A DNA stretch of 7,208 nt, from positions 1 to 7,208 of the forward strand of contig CAMDNZ010000084.1 in NCBI GenBank assembly GCA_945903445.1, given 5' to 3'. Each line of letters opens with the position of its first letter. The first letter of the stretch is position 1. Below the pieces are notes generated by a model, which made no database searches, had not been told where the DNA came from, and saw nothing but the letters and a program-made list of their open reading frames with translations. The stretch is from Bordetella parapertussis (GTDB taxonomy: Bacteria > Pseudomonadota > Gammaproteobacteria > Burkholderiales > Burkholderiaceae_B). The position numbers and the translations under genes are program-made. This document shows, one piece after another, positions 1 through 5,374 of this stretch.

Positions 1-76
1 CATTGTCCAGCTGCTCGGCTAGCTTCAGCAGCCCTATCTTGTTTCGGATTACCTTATGATTCTGGGCCATGTTCAT
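1..76 (-). CDS. IS481-family transposase, N-terminal fragment (cut by window edge)
   Basis: Reading the minus strand from ATG at 76 gives 25 codons before the edge: MNMAQNHKVIRNK followed by IGLLKLAEQLDN. This matches from memory the opening of the IS481 transposase group that starts with a helix-turn-helix domain (the 'NKIGLLKLAEQLGNVSQACKVMG' type), ahead of a DDE integrase core that would lie off the window. A second in-frame ATG lies at 70. An AGGAAA ribosome-binding sequence sits about 8-13 bases upstream of the first ATG, which supports that start. The product would catalyse transposition of the element. Family assignment is strong despite the short fragment; whether the gene is intact cannot be judged. 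Confidence 0.78.
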   Translation of the reverse strand, partial: MNMAQNHKVIRNKIGLLKLAEQLDN

Positions 77-93
77 CTCTGACTTTTCCTTTC

Positions 94-107
94 AGGGCTC
101 TTGCCCT
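94..107. promoter_or_regulatory. Hairpin in the transposase leader
   Basis: AGGGC (94-98) and GCCCT (103-107) form a perfect 5-bp stem with a 4-base loop just upstream of the transposase ribosome-binding site. In insertion sequences such leader hairpins can damp translation from transcripts that read in from outside. That role is inferred; only the inverted repeat is seen. Confidence 0.35.
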
Positions 108-120
108 AGGTTAACGAAAA

Positions 121-146
121 TGTCAGATTAAGTTTTGACTAATACA
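121..146 (-). repeat. Terminal inverted-repeat region of the IS481-family element
   Basis: On the minus strand this begins TGTATTAGTCAAAAC and ends TGACA, so it has TGT/ACA borders. It is the outermost part of the element, upstream of the transposase. It also supplies the last seven codons (CISQNLI) and the TGA stop (125-123) of the disrupted SDR gene. The exact inner limit of the repeat cannot be set without the opposite end. Confidence 0.6.
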
Positions 147-953
147 GCTCAGGTGTACGGTGCGCAGCGGCCGAGGCTGCGAGAACAACATGATTTCGTT
201 GGCCCGCACTGCGAAGATCTGACCGGTCACTTCGCGCGCTGCATCGCTGGCCAGATAGACGGCCAGCGGCGCGATCTTGCCCGCTTCCATCTTCTTCAGC
301 TTTTCGACCCGCGCTTTCTCGGCATCGGTTTCGGCTGGAATCGAGCTGGTCATGCGGCTCCAGGCGAATGGTGCGATGCAGTTCGAGCGTACGTGATAGC
401 GCATCATGTCCAGGGCGATCGACTTCGATAACCCGACGATGCCCATCTTGGCCGCCGAGTAGTTGGCCTGGCCGAAATTGCCGATCAAACCCGAGGTGGA
501 CGTCATGTTGATGAACGCGCCCGACTCCTGTTCGCGGAAGAAGGGCGCGGCGGCCCGGGTGCAGAAGAACGTGCCGTTCAGGTGAACCGACAGCACTTGC
601 GACCACTCTTCTTCGCTCATTTTGTGGAACACGCGGTCGCGCAGATTGCCCGCGTTGTTGACGATCGCGTCGATCCGGCCGAAATGATCGACGGCCGATT
701 GCACGATTTGATTCGCGCCTGCGTAGCTCGCCACGCTATCCGTATTGGCGACGGCTTGACCACCGGCCTGGGTGATCTCCTTGACCACGGCCTGGGCCGG
801 GCCATCGCCGCCGCCTTCGCCAGTCAGCGAGACGCCGATGTCGTTGACCACCACTTTGGCACCCGCTGCGGCCATGGCCAGCGCGATGCCTCGACCGATA
901 CCGCCGCCCGCCCCCGTGACGATGACCACCTTACCTGCCAGCATTTCACTCAT
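123..953 (-). CDS. SDR-family NAD(P)-dependent oxidoreductase, C-terminus replaced by IS sequence
   Basis: This is a classical short-chain dehydrogenase, probably acting on a hydroxyacyl-CoA or similar alcohol in the cytoplasm. From ATG 953 (chosen because a GGAG lies about 9 bases upstream and the protein starts just before the first beta strand) it has 276 residues. Visible motifs are the cofactor loop TGAGGGIG (13-20), an acidic residue D38 at the end of the second strand favouring NAD, NNAG (99-102), N126, S152, and the catalytic YSAAK (Y165, K169). It resembles SDRs related to the MFE-2 3-hydroxyacyl-CoA dehydrogenase domain, found in acyl-CoA catabolic clusters. In that group the protein usually continues after the QPRPLRTVH stretch (about 259-267) for roughly 30-40 residues. 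Here the frame runs into the IS terminus after residue 269, adding CISQNLI and a stop. The Rossmann core and catalytic residues are intact, so activity may survive, but the native tail is lost. It is divergent from the LysR gene. Confidence 0.9.
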   Translation of the reverse strand: MSEMLAGKVVIVTGAGGGIGRGIALAMAAAGAKVVVNDIGVSLTGEGGGDGPAQAVVKEITQAGGQAVANTDSVASYAGANQIVQSAVDHFGRIDAIVNNAGNLRDRVFHKMSEEEWSQVLSVHLNGTFFCTRAAAPFFREQESGAFINMTSTSGLIGNFGQANYSAAKMGIVGLSKSIALDMMRYHVRSNCIAPFAWSRMTSSIPAETDAEKARVEKLKKMEAGKIAPLAVYLASDAAREVTGQIFAVRANEIMLFSQPRPLRTVHLSCISQNLI

Positions 954-1004
954 CTTGTCTCGCTCCGTCTCTCGTTTTGAGGCTCTTGCCCAGCGCCCAT
1001 GGTA

Positions 1005-1018
1005 GATTCGCATGGATC
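1005..1018. promoter_or_regulatory. Possible LysR-type operator between the SDR and LysR genes
   Basis: The 113-bp divergent gap (954-1066) must hold the promoters of both genes. GATTC (1005-1009) and GGATC (1014-1018) form an imperfect inverted repeat with one mismatch, overlapping a T-N11-A arrangement (T1007, A1019). LysR proteins commonly bind such sites to control a divergent target and themselves. The dyad is weak, so this is only a candidate. Confidence 0.25.
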
Positions 1019-1041
1019 ACATCAGAATTCAAAAATAGAAA

Positions 1042-1050
1042 CCCCCCCCC
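1042..1050 (+). repeat. Homopolymeric tract of nine C upstream of the LysR start
   Basis: Nine consecutive C, followed by TTTT, lie 16 bases before the LysR ATG. The run is in the leader or promoter of the regulator, outside the coding sequence if the 1067 start is right. Such tracts are prone to slipped-strand length change. Confidence 0.6.
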
Positions 1051-1066
1051 TTTTGTGCGGTGGAAC

Positions 1067-1975
1067 ATGAGACATGATTTGACTGATCTGCGTTTGTTCT
1101 TGAATGTCGGACAAACCCTGAACCTGACCCGAGCGGCCGAGCGCACGTTTTTGTCTTTGCCGGCAGCCAGTGCGCGCATCAAGAACATGGAGGAAGCGTT
1201 CAAGGCTCGACTGCTGGTGCGGCAGGTGACTGGCGTGGCGCTCACGCCCGCAGGCGAAGTATTGCTTCGTCACGCGCATGAAATATTTCGTCAGCTCGAA
1301 TGCTTGAACGCCGACTTGCAACCCTACGCCAGCGGGGTCAAAGGACGCCTGAGAGTGTTGGCGAACACTACGGCCACCAATTCATTTTTAGCTGACGCGT
1401 TATCGACTTTCCTGGCCGAGACCGCCGATGTCGATGTCGAGCTGGAAGAGAAACTCAGTGGCGAGATCGTCCTGTCGATCCGTTCCGGCGGTGCCGATCT
1501 CGGCATCGTGGCCGGCACGGTGGACACGACCGGCCTGGATGTCTTGCCCTTGTTCCGCGACGAGCTGGCGGTGGTGGTGTCGCTCGCTCACCCCTTGGCC
1601 CAGAAAACTCGCCTGCGGTTCATCGATTTGTTGGACGACTACCAGTTCGTCGGCATTCATCCCCACAGCGCCATTCAAACCTTTCTGGAAGACATCGCGC
1701 AAGGCTTGGGTAAACGCATCTTGCAGCGCGTGCATGTCGGCAGCTTCGAGGCCGTGTGCCGCATGGTGGAGGCCGGTGCGGGCATCGCCATCGTGCCGCG
1801 TGCGTGCGTCGCACGCTATAGCCGTCCCGATCAGCTGGTCGTGATCGCATTGGAGGACGGCTGGGCCTTGCGCGATCGATTGCTGGTGCGGCCCAGGGGA
1901 CGCGATCTGCCACAGTTCGCCGAGCGCTTCATCGAACACGTCGTGCGCGCCACTCAGGCCGAAAGCACGCACTGA
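1067..1975 (+). CDS. LysR-family transcriptional regulator
   Basis: A DNA-binding regulator of 302 residues, a normal LysR length. The N-terminal winged helix-turn-helix spans about residues 4-62, with the typical pattern DLRLFLNVGQTLNLTRAAER, then LPAASARIKNMEEAF and VALTPAGEVLLRHA. A linker helix (63-90) leads to a periplasmic-binding-protein-like effector domain from about 93 to 295, which includes GRLRVLANTTATNSF and SGGADLGIVAG. ATG 1067 is chosen because it starts immediately before the family's first helix. An upstream in-frame extension to 977 would add 30 residues translated partly from the poly-C run and looks non-native. The ribosome-binding site is weak (GCGGTGG). Divergent placement next to the SDR and codirectional with a Bug receptor suggests it controls one or both, but its effector is unknown. 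Confidence 0.93.
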   Translation: MRHDLTDLRLFLNVGQTLNLTRAAERTFLSLPAASARIKNMEEAFKARLLVRQVTGVALTPAGEVLLRHAHEIFRQLECLNADLQPYASGVKGRLRVLANTTATNSFLADALSTFLAETADVDVELEEKLSGEIVLSIRSGGADLGIVAGTVDTTGLDVLPLFRDELAVVVSLAHPLAQKTRLRFIDLLDDYQFVGIHPHSAIQTFLEDIAQGLGKRILQRVHVGSFEAVCRMVEAGAGIAIVPRACVARYSRPDQLVVIALEDGWALRDRLLVRPRGRDLPQFAERFIEHVVRATQAESTH

Positions 1976-2067
1976 TCGTCTGCACGACGGTGCCTGGCGC
2001 GAAGAAGGGGGGCTTCGTCAAATAGAAATCGTCAGGTGCGATACCCGGGATCAGAATGAGAACGCTG

Positions 2068-2082
2068 CGCATAACATATGCG
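2068..2082. promoter_or_regulatory. Perfect palindrome, candidate operator upstream of the first Bug gene
   Basis: CGCATA-ACA-TATGCG is a perfect inverted repeat with 6-bp arms and a 3-bp spacer, ending 75 bases before the Bug ATG. Its position and symmetry fit binding of a dimeric regulator, perhaps the adjacent LysR protein. The regulator's identity is inference. Confidence 0.4.
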
Positions 2083-2097
2083 GGCGTCGCCTGAGAC

Positions 2098-2112
2098 CTC
2101 CCATGTCGGGAG
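2098..2112 (+). promoter_or_regulatory. Small hairpin in the Bug leader
   Basis: CTCCC (2098-2102) and GGGAG (2108-2112) pair across a 5-base loop. The direct repeat GAGACC (2093-2098 and 2110-2115) overlaps the arms. It could be a leader stem or a protein-binding site, and there is no T-tract to suggest termination. Confidence 0.25.
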
Positions 2113-2157
2113 ACCGTGGCGCGGCCCGCTCACAAGCCGCGAGACGGAGACAAAACA

Positions 2158-3144
2158 ATGATTCAACATCAGCGCCGCCGCCTGTTGGCTGCGATGGGAG
2201 CGGCTGCGGCCGCAGCCAGTTTGCCTCGGTTGGCCCATGCCGCCGAGTGGCCCGATAAGCCTGTCAACATCATCGTTCCGTTTCCGCCAGGCGGACCCGT
2301 TGACGTGACCGCGCGCTTCGTCGCAATGCCCATGGGACAGCGCTGGAAGGTGCCGACCGTCGTCGACAACAAGGCCGGGGCAGGCGGCATCGTTGGTGCG
2401 CAGGCTGCTGCGCGGATGGCACCGGACGGCTATGGCTTGTTCATGGCGGCGATTCACCACACCGTGCTGCCTGCACTGCGCAACGATCTCACCTACGACA
2501 TCACCAAAGACTTCGTGCCGGTAGGTCTGGCGGCATCGTTTCCTATCATTCTGGTGGTGCACCCCTCCGTGCCCGCCGACAACTTGCAGGCGTTCATCGC
2601 CTATGCCAAGGCCAATCCTGGCAAGCTGTCCTTCGGCTCGTCCGGTACAGGGGGGGGCACGCATCTGGCTGGCGAACTTTTCAACAAGATGGCCGGCACG
2701 TCGCTGCAACACGTGCCGTATCGCGGCAGCGCTCCGGCCATGCAGGACTTGCTGGGCGGGCAGGTGCAGGTGATGTTCGCCGATGGCCCCAGTGCCGTGC
2801 CGCACATCAAGGCAGGCAAGGTGCGCGCTCTGGGCGTCGGCAACCCAGAACCTTCGCCTTTGGCGCCGGACGTGCCCACCATCGCGTCTTCGGGCGTGCC
2901 CGGTTATGAAGCCTATTCATGGGCCGGTTTGCTGGCCCCTGCCAAGACGCCGGCCGCGGTCATCAAGCGCATCAACGCCGATCTGAACGCCGTGTTGAAA
3001 GACCCCGAAGTCGCCCGTGCCATGTTGGGGGCGGGTGCCGAGCCGCGTCCCGGCACGCCCGAGGAGTTCGGTCAGTTCATCGACGAAGAGTTGAATAAGT
3101 GGCGACGCTTGATCAAGGACGCGGGGATCACGATTCAAACATGA
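2158..3144 (+). CDS. Bug/TctC-family tripartite tricarboxylate transporter receptor (first copy)
   Basis: A secreted periplasmic solute-binding protein of 328 residues, typical for the Bug family, which usually binds carboxylates, aromatic acids or amino-acid-like ligands. ATG 2158 is preceded by GGAGA at 2146-2150 with 7-base spacing. The start 14 codons upstream has no such site. The signal peptide has a basic RRR at residues 6-8, an alanine-rich core and a likely cut after AHA at 28. The arginine cluster leaves open Tat rather than Sec export. The mature protein shows the family opening VNIIVPFPPGGPVDVTAR (about 36-53), the first-lobe phrase FGSSGTGGGTHLAGELF and HVPYRGSAPAMQDLLGGQV in the hinge region. 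No TctA/TctB membrane genes are next to it, as is common for orphan Bug receptors. Ligand unknown; the neighbouring catabolic genes suggest an organic acid. Confidence 0.93.
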   Translation: MIQHQRRRLLAAMGAAAAAASLPRLAHAAEWPDKPVNIIVPFPPGGPVDVTARFVAMPMGQRWKVPTVVDNKAGAGGIVGAQAAARMAPDGYGLFMAAIHHTVLPALRNDLTYDITKDFVPVGLAASFPIILVVHPSVPADNLQAFIAYAKANPGKLSFGSSGTGGGTHLAGELFNKMAGTSLQHVPYRGSAPAMQDLLGGQVQVMFADGPSAVPHIKAGKVRALGVGNPEPSPLAPDVPTIASSGVPGYEAYSWAGLLAPAKTPAAVIKRINADLNAVLKDPEVARAMLGAGAEPRPGTPEEFGQFIDEELNKWRRLIKDAGITIQT

Positions 3145-3194
3145 CGCGGATCACGTCGCATTCACGCTTGACTTGATGGATTTGGGGTTCGATT

Positions 3195-3221
3195 GCGAGC
3201 GCTTGTAAGGACAGGGCTCGC
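3195..3221. terminator. Possible weak bidirectional terminator between convergent genes
   Basis: GCGAGC (3195-3200) and GCTCGC (3216-3221) form a perfect 6-bp stem with a 15-base loop in the 93-bp gap between two convergent stop codons. No T-run follows on either strand, so it does not fit a standard intrinsic terminator. Confidence 0.22.
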
Positions 3222-3237
3222 GACCGCGCCACGAAGC

Positions 3238-4077
3238 TCAAAGCGCCCTGCGCGCAGCGGCGTATTCTTCGGCCCACTGATCGATCAATTGTTCGACGGC
3301 CAGAGACTCCTGAACGCCGCCGACTCCATGTCCGGGCAGAATGTCGTCTGCGGTGTCGGCATGGGGCACCATGGCCTGGACCAGTACATCTTGCAGCGAA
3401 GCGTCCAGCACACCACGACGATGGCGATCGCTCGCCAGCGATTCGACGGCGGTAATGAATGCGGTGCCCATCGATACGAAATCGCAGCCCATGGCGCGCG
3501 CGGCCAGAATGTCTTTGCCGTGGGCGATGCAGCCGGACAAACCCAATGGGCCTTCGTAAAAGCTGCGAATCTCGTTGATCAGCGCGAATGGGTTGGCCTG
3601 CCCGCCGTGTCCGCCCGCGCCATGAGTCACCGCGATTACCCCATCGGCGCCTGCGTCCACGGCGCGCATGGCGTGATCCATCGTCAGCGCTTGATGCAGC
3701 ACGACGCCGCCATAAGCATGCACCTGACGCACGATCGCGCCCGGTGGTCGCATGCTGGTGATCACGACCGGCACACCGTGCGCTTCGCATTGTGCGAGAT
3801 CGGCATTGCGGCGCTCGTTCGACGGGTTTAGCGACACGTTGACCCCATAAGGGGCTGTGCCGCAGCCCGCAGCGATCACCGTCAACCAGCGCTCCAACTC
3901 TTGCGGCGGGTGTGCGTTTAATGCAGGAAAGGCGCCCAGCACGCCAGCTCTGCACTGCGCCACGACCAGATCCGGGCCCGAGACCTTTCGCATCGGCGCA
4001 CCCAACACGGGCAATCTCAGGGTGCTCAACAAGGTACGGAGGTCGGGGCGTGTGAATAGGCTGGCGGGTGGGGGCAT
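3238..4077 (-). CDS. Nitronate monooxygenase-like FMN-dependent flavoprotein (NPD/2-nitropropane dioxygenase family)
   Basis: A TIM-barrel flavoprotein of 279 residues related to nitronate monooxygenases, which oxidise alkyl nitronates using FMN and oxygen. Many members have unknown substrates. Visible features are LPVLGAPM (22-29) at the first strand, the glycine-rich GVLGAFPALN (45-54), VNVSLNP (79-85), the conserved GADGVIAVTHGAGGHGG (143-159, with the family histidine of the GGHxG segment), and the phosphate-binding region GLSGCIAHGKDILAARAMG (179-197) followed by MGTAFI (203-208). ATG 4077 is preferred because AGGA lies about 9 bases upstream. The longer reading from 4152 adds 25 low-complexity residues and would overlap the preceding gene's 3' end. 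It starts 32 bp after the upstream Bug stop on the same strand, so the two are probably co-transcribed. It may handle a nitro compound or act as an enoyl-type flavin enzyme on the imported substrate. Confidence 0.88.
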   Translation of the reverse strand: MPPPASLFTRPDLRTLLSTLRLPVLGAPMRKVSGPDLVVAQCRAGVLGAFPALNAHPPQELERWLTVIAAGCGTAPYGVNVSLNPSNERRNADLAQCEAHGVPVVITSMRPPGAIVRQVHAYGGVVLHQALTMDHAMRAVDAGADGVIAVTHGAGGHGGQANPFALINEIRSFYEGPLGLSGCIAHGKDILAARAMGCDFVSMGTAFITAVESLASDRHRRGVLDASLQDVLVQAMVPHADTADDILPGHGVGGVQESLAVEQLIDQWAEEYAAARRAL

Positions 4078-4109
4078 GGCGGGGCGTCCTGAAGGCGTTA
4101 CGAAAGACG

Positions 4110-5084
4110 CTATTGCGGCTGAATGTCGGCTCGCTTGACCACCTCGCCCCACAGCGCGTATTCGTCGGCGATACGGCGGTCCAGCTCTTTGGGGCCACCC
4201 GTGTTCAGCGTATAGCCGCCGTCGATCATCGTTTTCTTGAAGGTGGGATCGGCGTGTACCCCTTTCAGGGCCTGCGCCAGGCGCTTGCTCACGTCATCGG
4301 GCAAGGCTTTGGGTCCGACCAGGGCATACCAGCCTGTCACTTCGTAATCGGCGATGCCGGCCTCGACCATCGTGGGTACGTCGGGCAATTGGGGATTGCG
4401 CGTGCGCGAGGTGACGGCCAGGGGACGCGCCTTGCCGCTGGTGATAAAACCCATGGCGGTGCTGGTGATGTCGAACATGAAAGTCACCTTGCCGCTGAGC
4501 ACATCCATCATGGCCGGTGAATTGCCGCGATAGGGGACATGCAGCATGGGCGCCTTGGCACGAATTTTCAGCAGCTCGGCCGACAGGTGATTCGAGGCAC
4601 CGATGCCCGCCGATCCGAAGGCCACGGATTCAGGCTGGCTCTTGGCGGCGTCCACCAGCTCTTGCACGGTCTTGGCGGGCAGACCCGGTCCGACCAGCAA
4701 CACGTTGGCATAATCGACGATCAGTCCCATCAACGTGAAGTCCTGCCGCTTGAGCGTCTCGTTGCGCTGAACATGCGGCGTCATCGTCATCGTCGGGCTG
4801 GCCACGAAGCCCAAGGTGTAGCCATCCGCAGGGCTGCGCAGCACGGCTTCCGCACCGATCATGCCACTGGCGCCCGAGCGATTTTCGACCACCACCGGTT
4901 GACCCAGTTGGTCGCCCAGATACTTGGCGAACACCCGGGCAGTGGTGTCGACCGGACCGCCCGGCGCATAACCGATGATCAATCGCACGGGCCGCTCGGG
5001 GTAGGCGGCATGGGCAAGTCCCGTGGCACCCCACGCCGTCAGCCCGGCGCACAACGCAAGCAAACTGCGAACTCCTCTATTCAT
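4110..5084 (-). CDS. Bug/TctC-family tripartite tricarboxylate transporter receptor (second copy)
   Basis: A second secreted periplasmic receptor, 324 residues. ATG 5084 has GGAG about 8 bases upstream. The signal peptide (MNRGVRSLLALCAGL to GLAHA) is Sec-like, with a probable cut after AHA at residue 26. The cysteine at 12 is preceded by leucine and does not make a lipobox. The mature part has the family signature VRLIIGYAPGGPVDTTAR (33-50), ENRSGASGMIGAEAV, FGSAGIGASNHLSAELL and HVPYRGNSPAMMDVLSGKV. It keeps the PGGxxDxxxR ligand-loop pattern of the first copy, but the rest of the sequence differs enough that this is not a recent tandem duplicate. It leads a probable two-gene operon with the nitronate monooxygenase-like gene. 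Transporter membrane subunits are absent from the window. Confidence 0.93.
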   Translation of the reverse strand: MNRGVRSLLALCAGLTAWGATGLAHAAYPERPVRLIIGYAPGGPVDTTARVFAKYLGDQLGQPVVVENRSGASGMIGAEAVLRSPADGYTLGFVASPTMTMTPHVQRNETLKRQDFTLMGLIVDYANVLLVGPGLPAKTVQELVDAAKSQPESVAFGSAGIGASNHLSAELLKIRAKAPMLHVPYRGNSPAMMDVLSGKVTFMFDITSTAMGFITSGKARPLAVTSRTRNPQLPDVPTMVEAGIADYEVTGWYALVGPKALPDDVSKRLAQALKGVHADPTFKKTMIDGGYTLNTGGPKELDRRIADEYALWGEVVKRADIQPQ

Positions 5085-5187
5085 GACCAGTCTCCGGTGG
5101 ACGTATCGTTATGGATATTGTTCGAAGAGTGTCCCAGTTCGCATCGGTCCGTCGCCATTCTCGAATGCGGAAGCTGGCCTTCGTCCG

Positions 5188-5214
5188 CTCCTAAGACTTG
5201 CTTTCGTGTTGCTT
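5188..5214 (+). repeat. Left copy of an imperfect 27-bp direct repeat flanking the AT-rich island
   Basis: It matches 6499-6525 at 24 of 27 positions, with differences at 5198, 5208 and 5210 (left-copy numbering). Shared core strings are CTCCTAAGAC and TGCTTTCGT. The copies are in the same orientation, 1,311 bp apart, and enclose the single AT-rich gene. This could be an att-like or target duplication, or an operator repeated in two promoter regions. Confidence 0.7.
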
Positions 5215-5311
5215 TGACGTGTGCTACTCCTGTTCTTCAAGTCAATATCGAGAAACAGTTCTGATGTGAACCAGATTGCCGCCTCGATCCCAAGCGGTTG
5301 TAAATGTTAGG

Positions 5312-5323
5312 GGGCGAGCGCCC
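5312..5323. repeat. Short GC palindrome
   Basis: GGGCG-AG-CGCCC is a perfect 5-bp inverted repeat, which would fold as a 4-bp stem with a GAGC loop. It stands out in otherwise unassigned sequence. No T-run follows, so it is not called as a terminator. Confidence 0.3.
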
Positions 5324-5374
5324 AGCCCATTTCCGACCCACATGTAACCATACTGAGCTTGGCATTCAGGCGTA

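Larger units (their letters stand above)
1..146 (-). mobile_element. End of an IS481-family insertion sequence (partial, runs off left edge)
   Basis: The segment contains the first codons of an IS481-type transposase read on the minus strand, its leader, and a terminal sequence that begins TGT at base 146 (minus strand). The boundary at 146 is supported by the neighbouring gene: the SDR reading frame matches its family up to base 147 and then switches to unrelated residues exactly where the TGT terminus begins. TGT termini are typical of IS481 elements. The other end, and therefore the target duplication, lies outside the window. Confidence 0.8.
1976..2157 (+). promoter_or_regulatory. Leader and promoter region of the first Bug receptor
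   Basis: This 182-bp gap separates the LysR stop from the Bug start. It contains short GCAC/GTGC and CGTC/GACG hairpins right after the LysR stop (1977-1993) without a T-tract, so no intrinsic terminator is called. It also contains a perfect palindrome (2068-2082) and a 5-bp hairpin (2098-2112). No convincing -35/-10 pair was found. Confidence 0.4.
5085..5374. other. 290-bp non-coding region holding the Bug operon promoter side and the left edge of the AT-rich island
   Basis: No credible gene was found. The part near 5085-5187 is the leader of the minus-strand Bug operon; CGCAT (5140-5144) and ATGCG (5165-5169) form a spaced inverted pair. The left copy of the 27-bp direct repeat is at 5188-5214. 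Beyond it lies unassigned sequence with a GGGCG-AG-CGCCC palindrome (5312-5323) and a TTCCGACCCACA string. No IS reading frame was found. Confidence 0.5.

Noticed and set aside
135..163. Outward promoter in the IS end (TTGACT at 135-140) reading antisense into the SDR
   Set aside because: The -35-like hexamer is good, but no acceptable -10 lies 16-18 bases downstream.
954..1013. Upstream in-frame start for the SDR at 1013, adding 20 residues
   Set aside because: The added residues are basic and unlike the SDR N-terminus, and they would occupy most of the divergent promoter gap. ATG 953 has a GGAG site and family-like spacing to the cofactor motif.
977..1066. N-terminal extension of the LysR protein from 977
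   Set aside because: It is translated through the poly-C run, overlaps the SDR promoter side, and precedes the normal LysR first helix that begins right at ATG 1067.
4078..4152. Extended start of the nitronate monooxygenase-like gene at 4152
   Set aside because: It would overlap the end of the upstream Bug gene by 43 bases with an unrelated leader. ATG 4077 has AGGA at a fitting distance.
3128..4198. Long minus-strand frame overlapping the nitronate monooxygenase-like gene
   Set aside because: The arginine-rich, low-complexity translation is typical of an out-of-frame shadow, while the other frame carries the family motifs.
4539..5264. Long plus-strand open frame opposite the second Bug gene
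   Set aside because: It is a mirror frame of a clearly conserved receptor gene in GC-rich DNA; the translation is rich in R, H and G and shows no domain.
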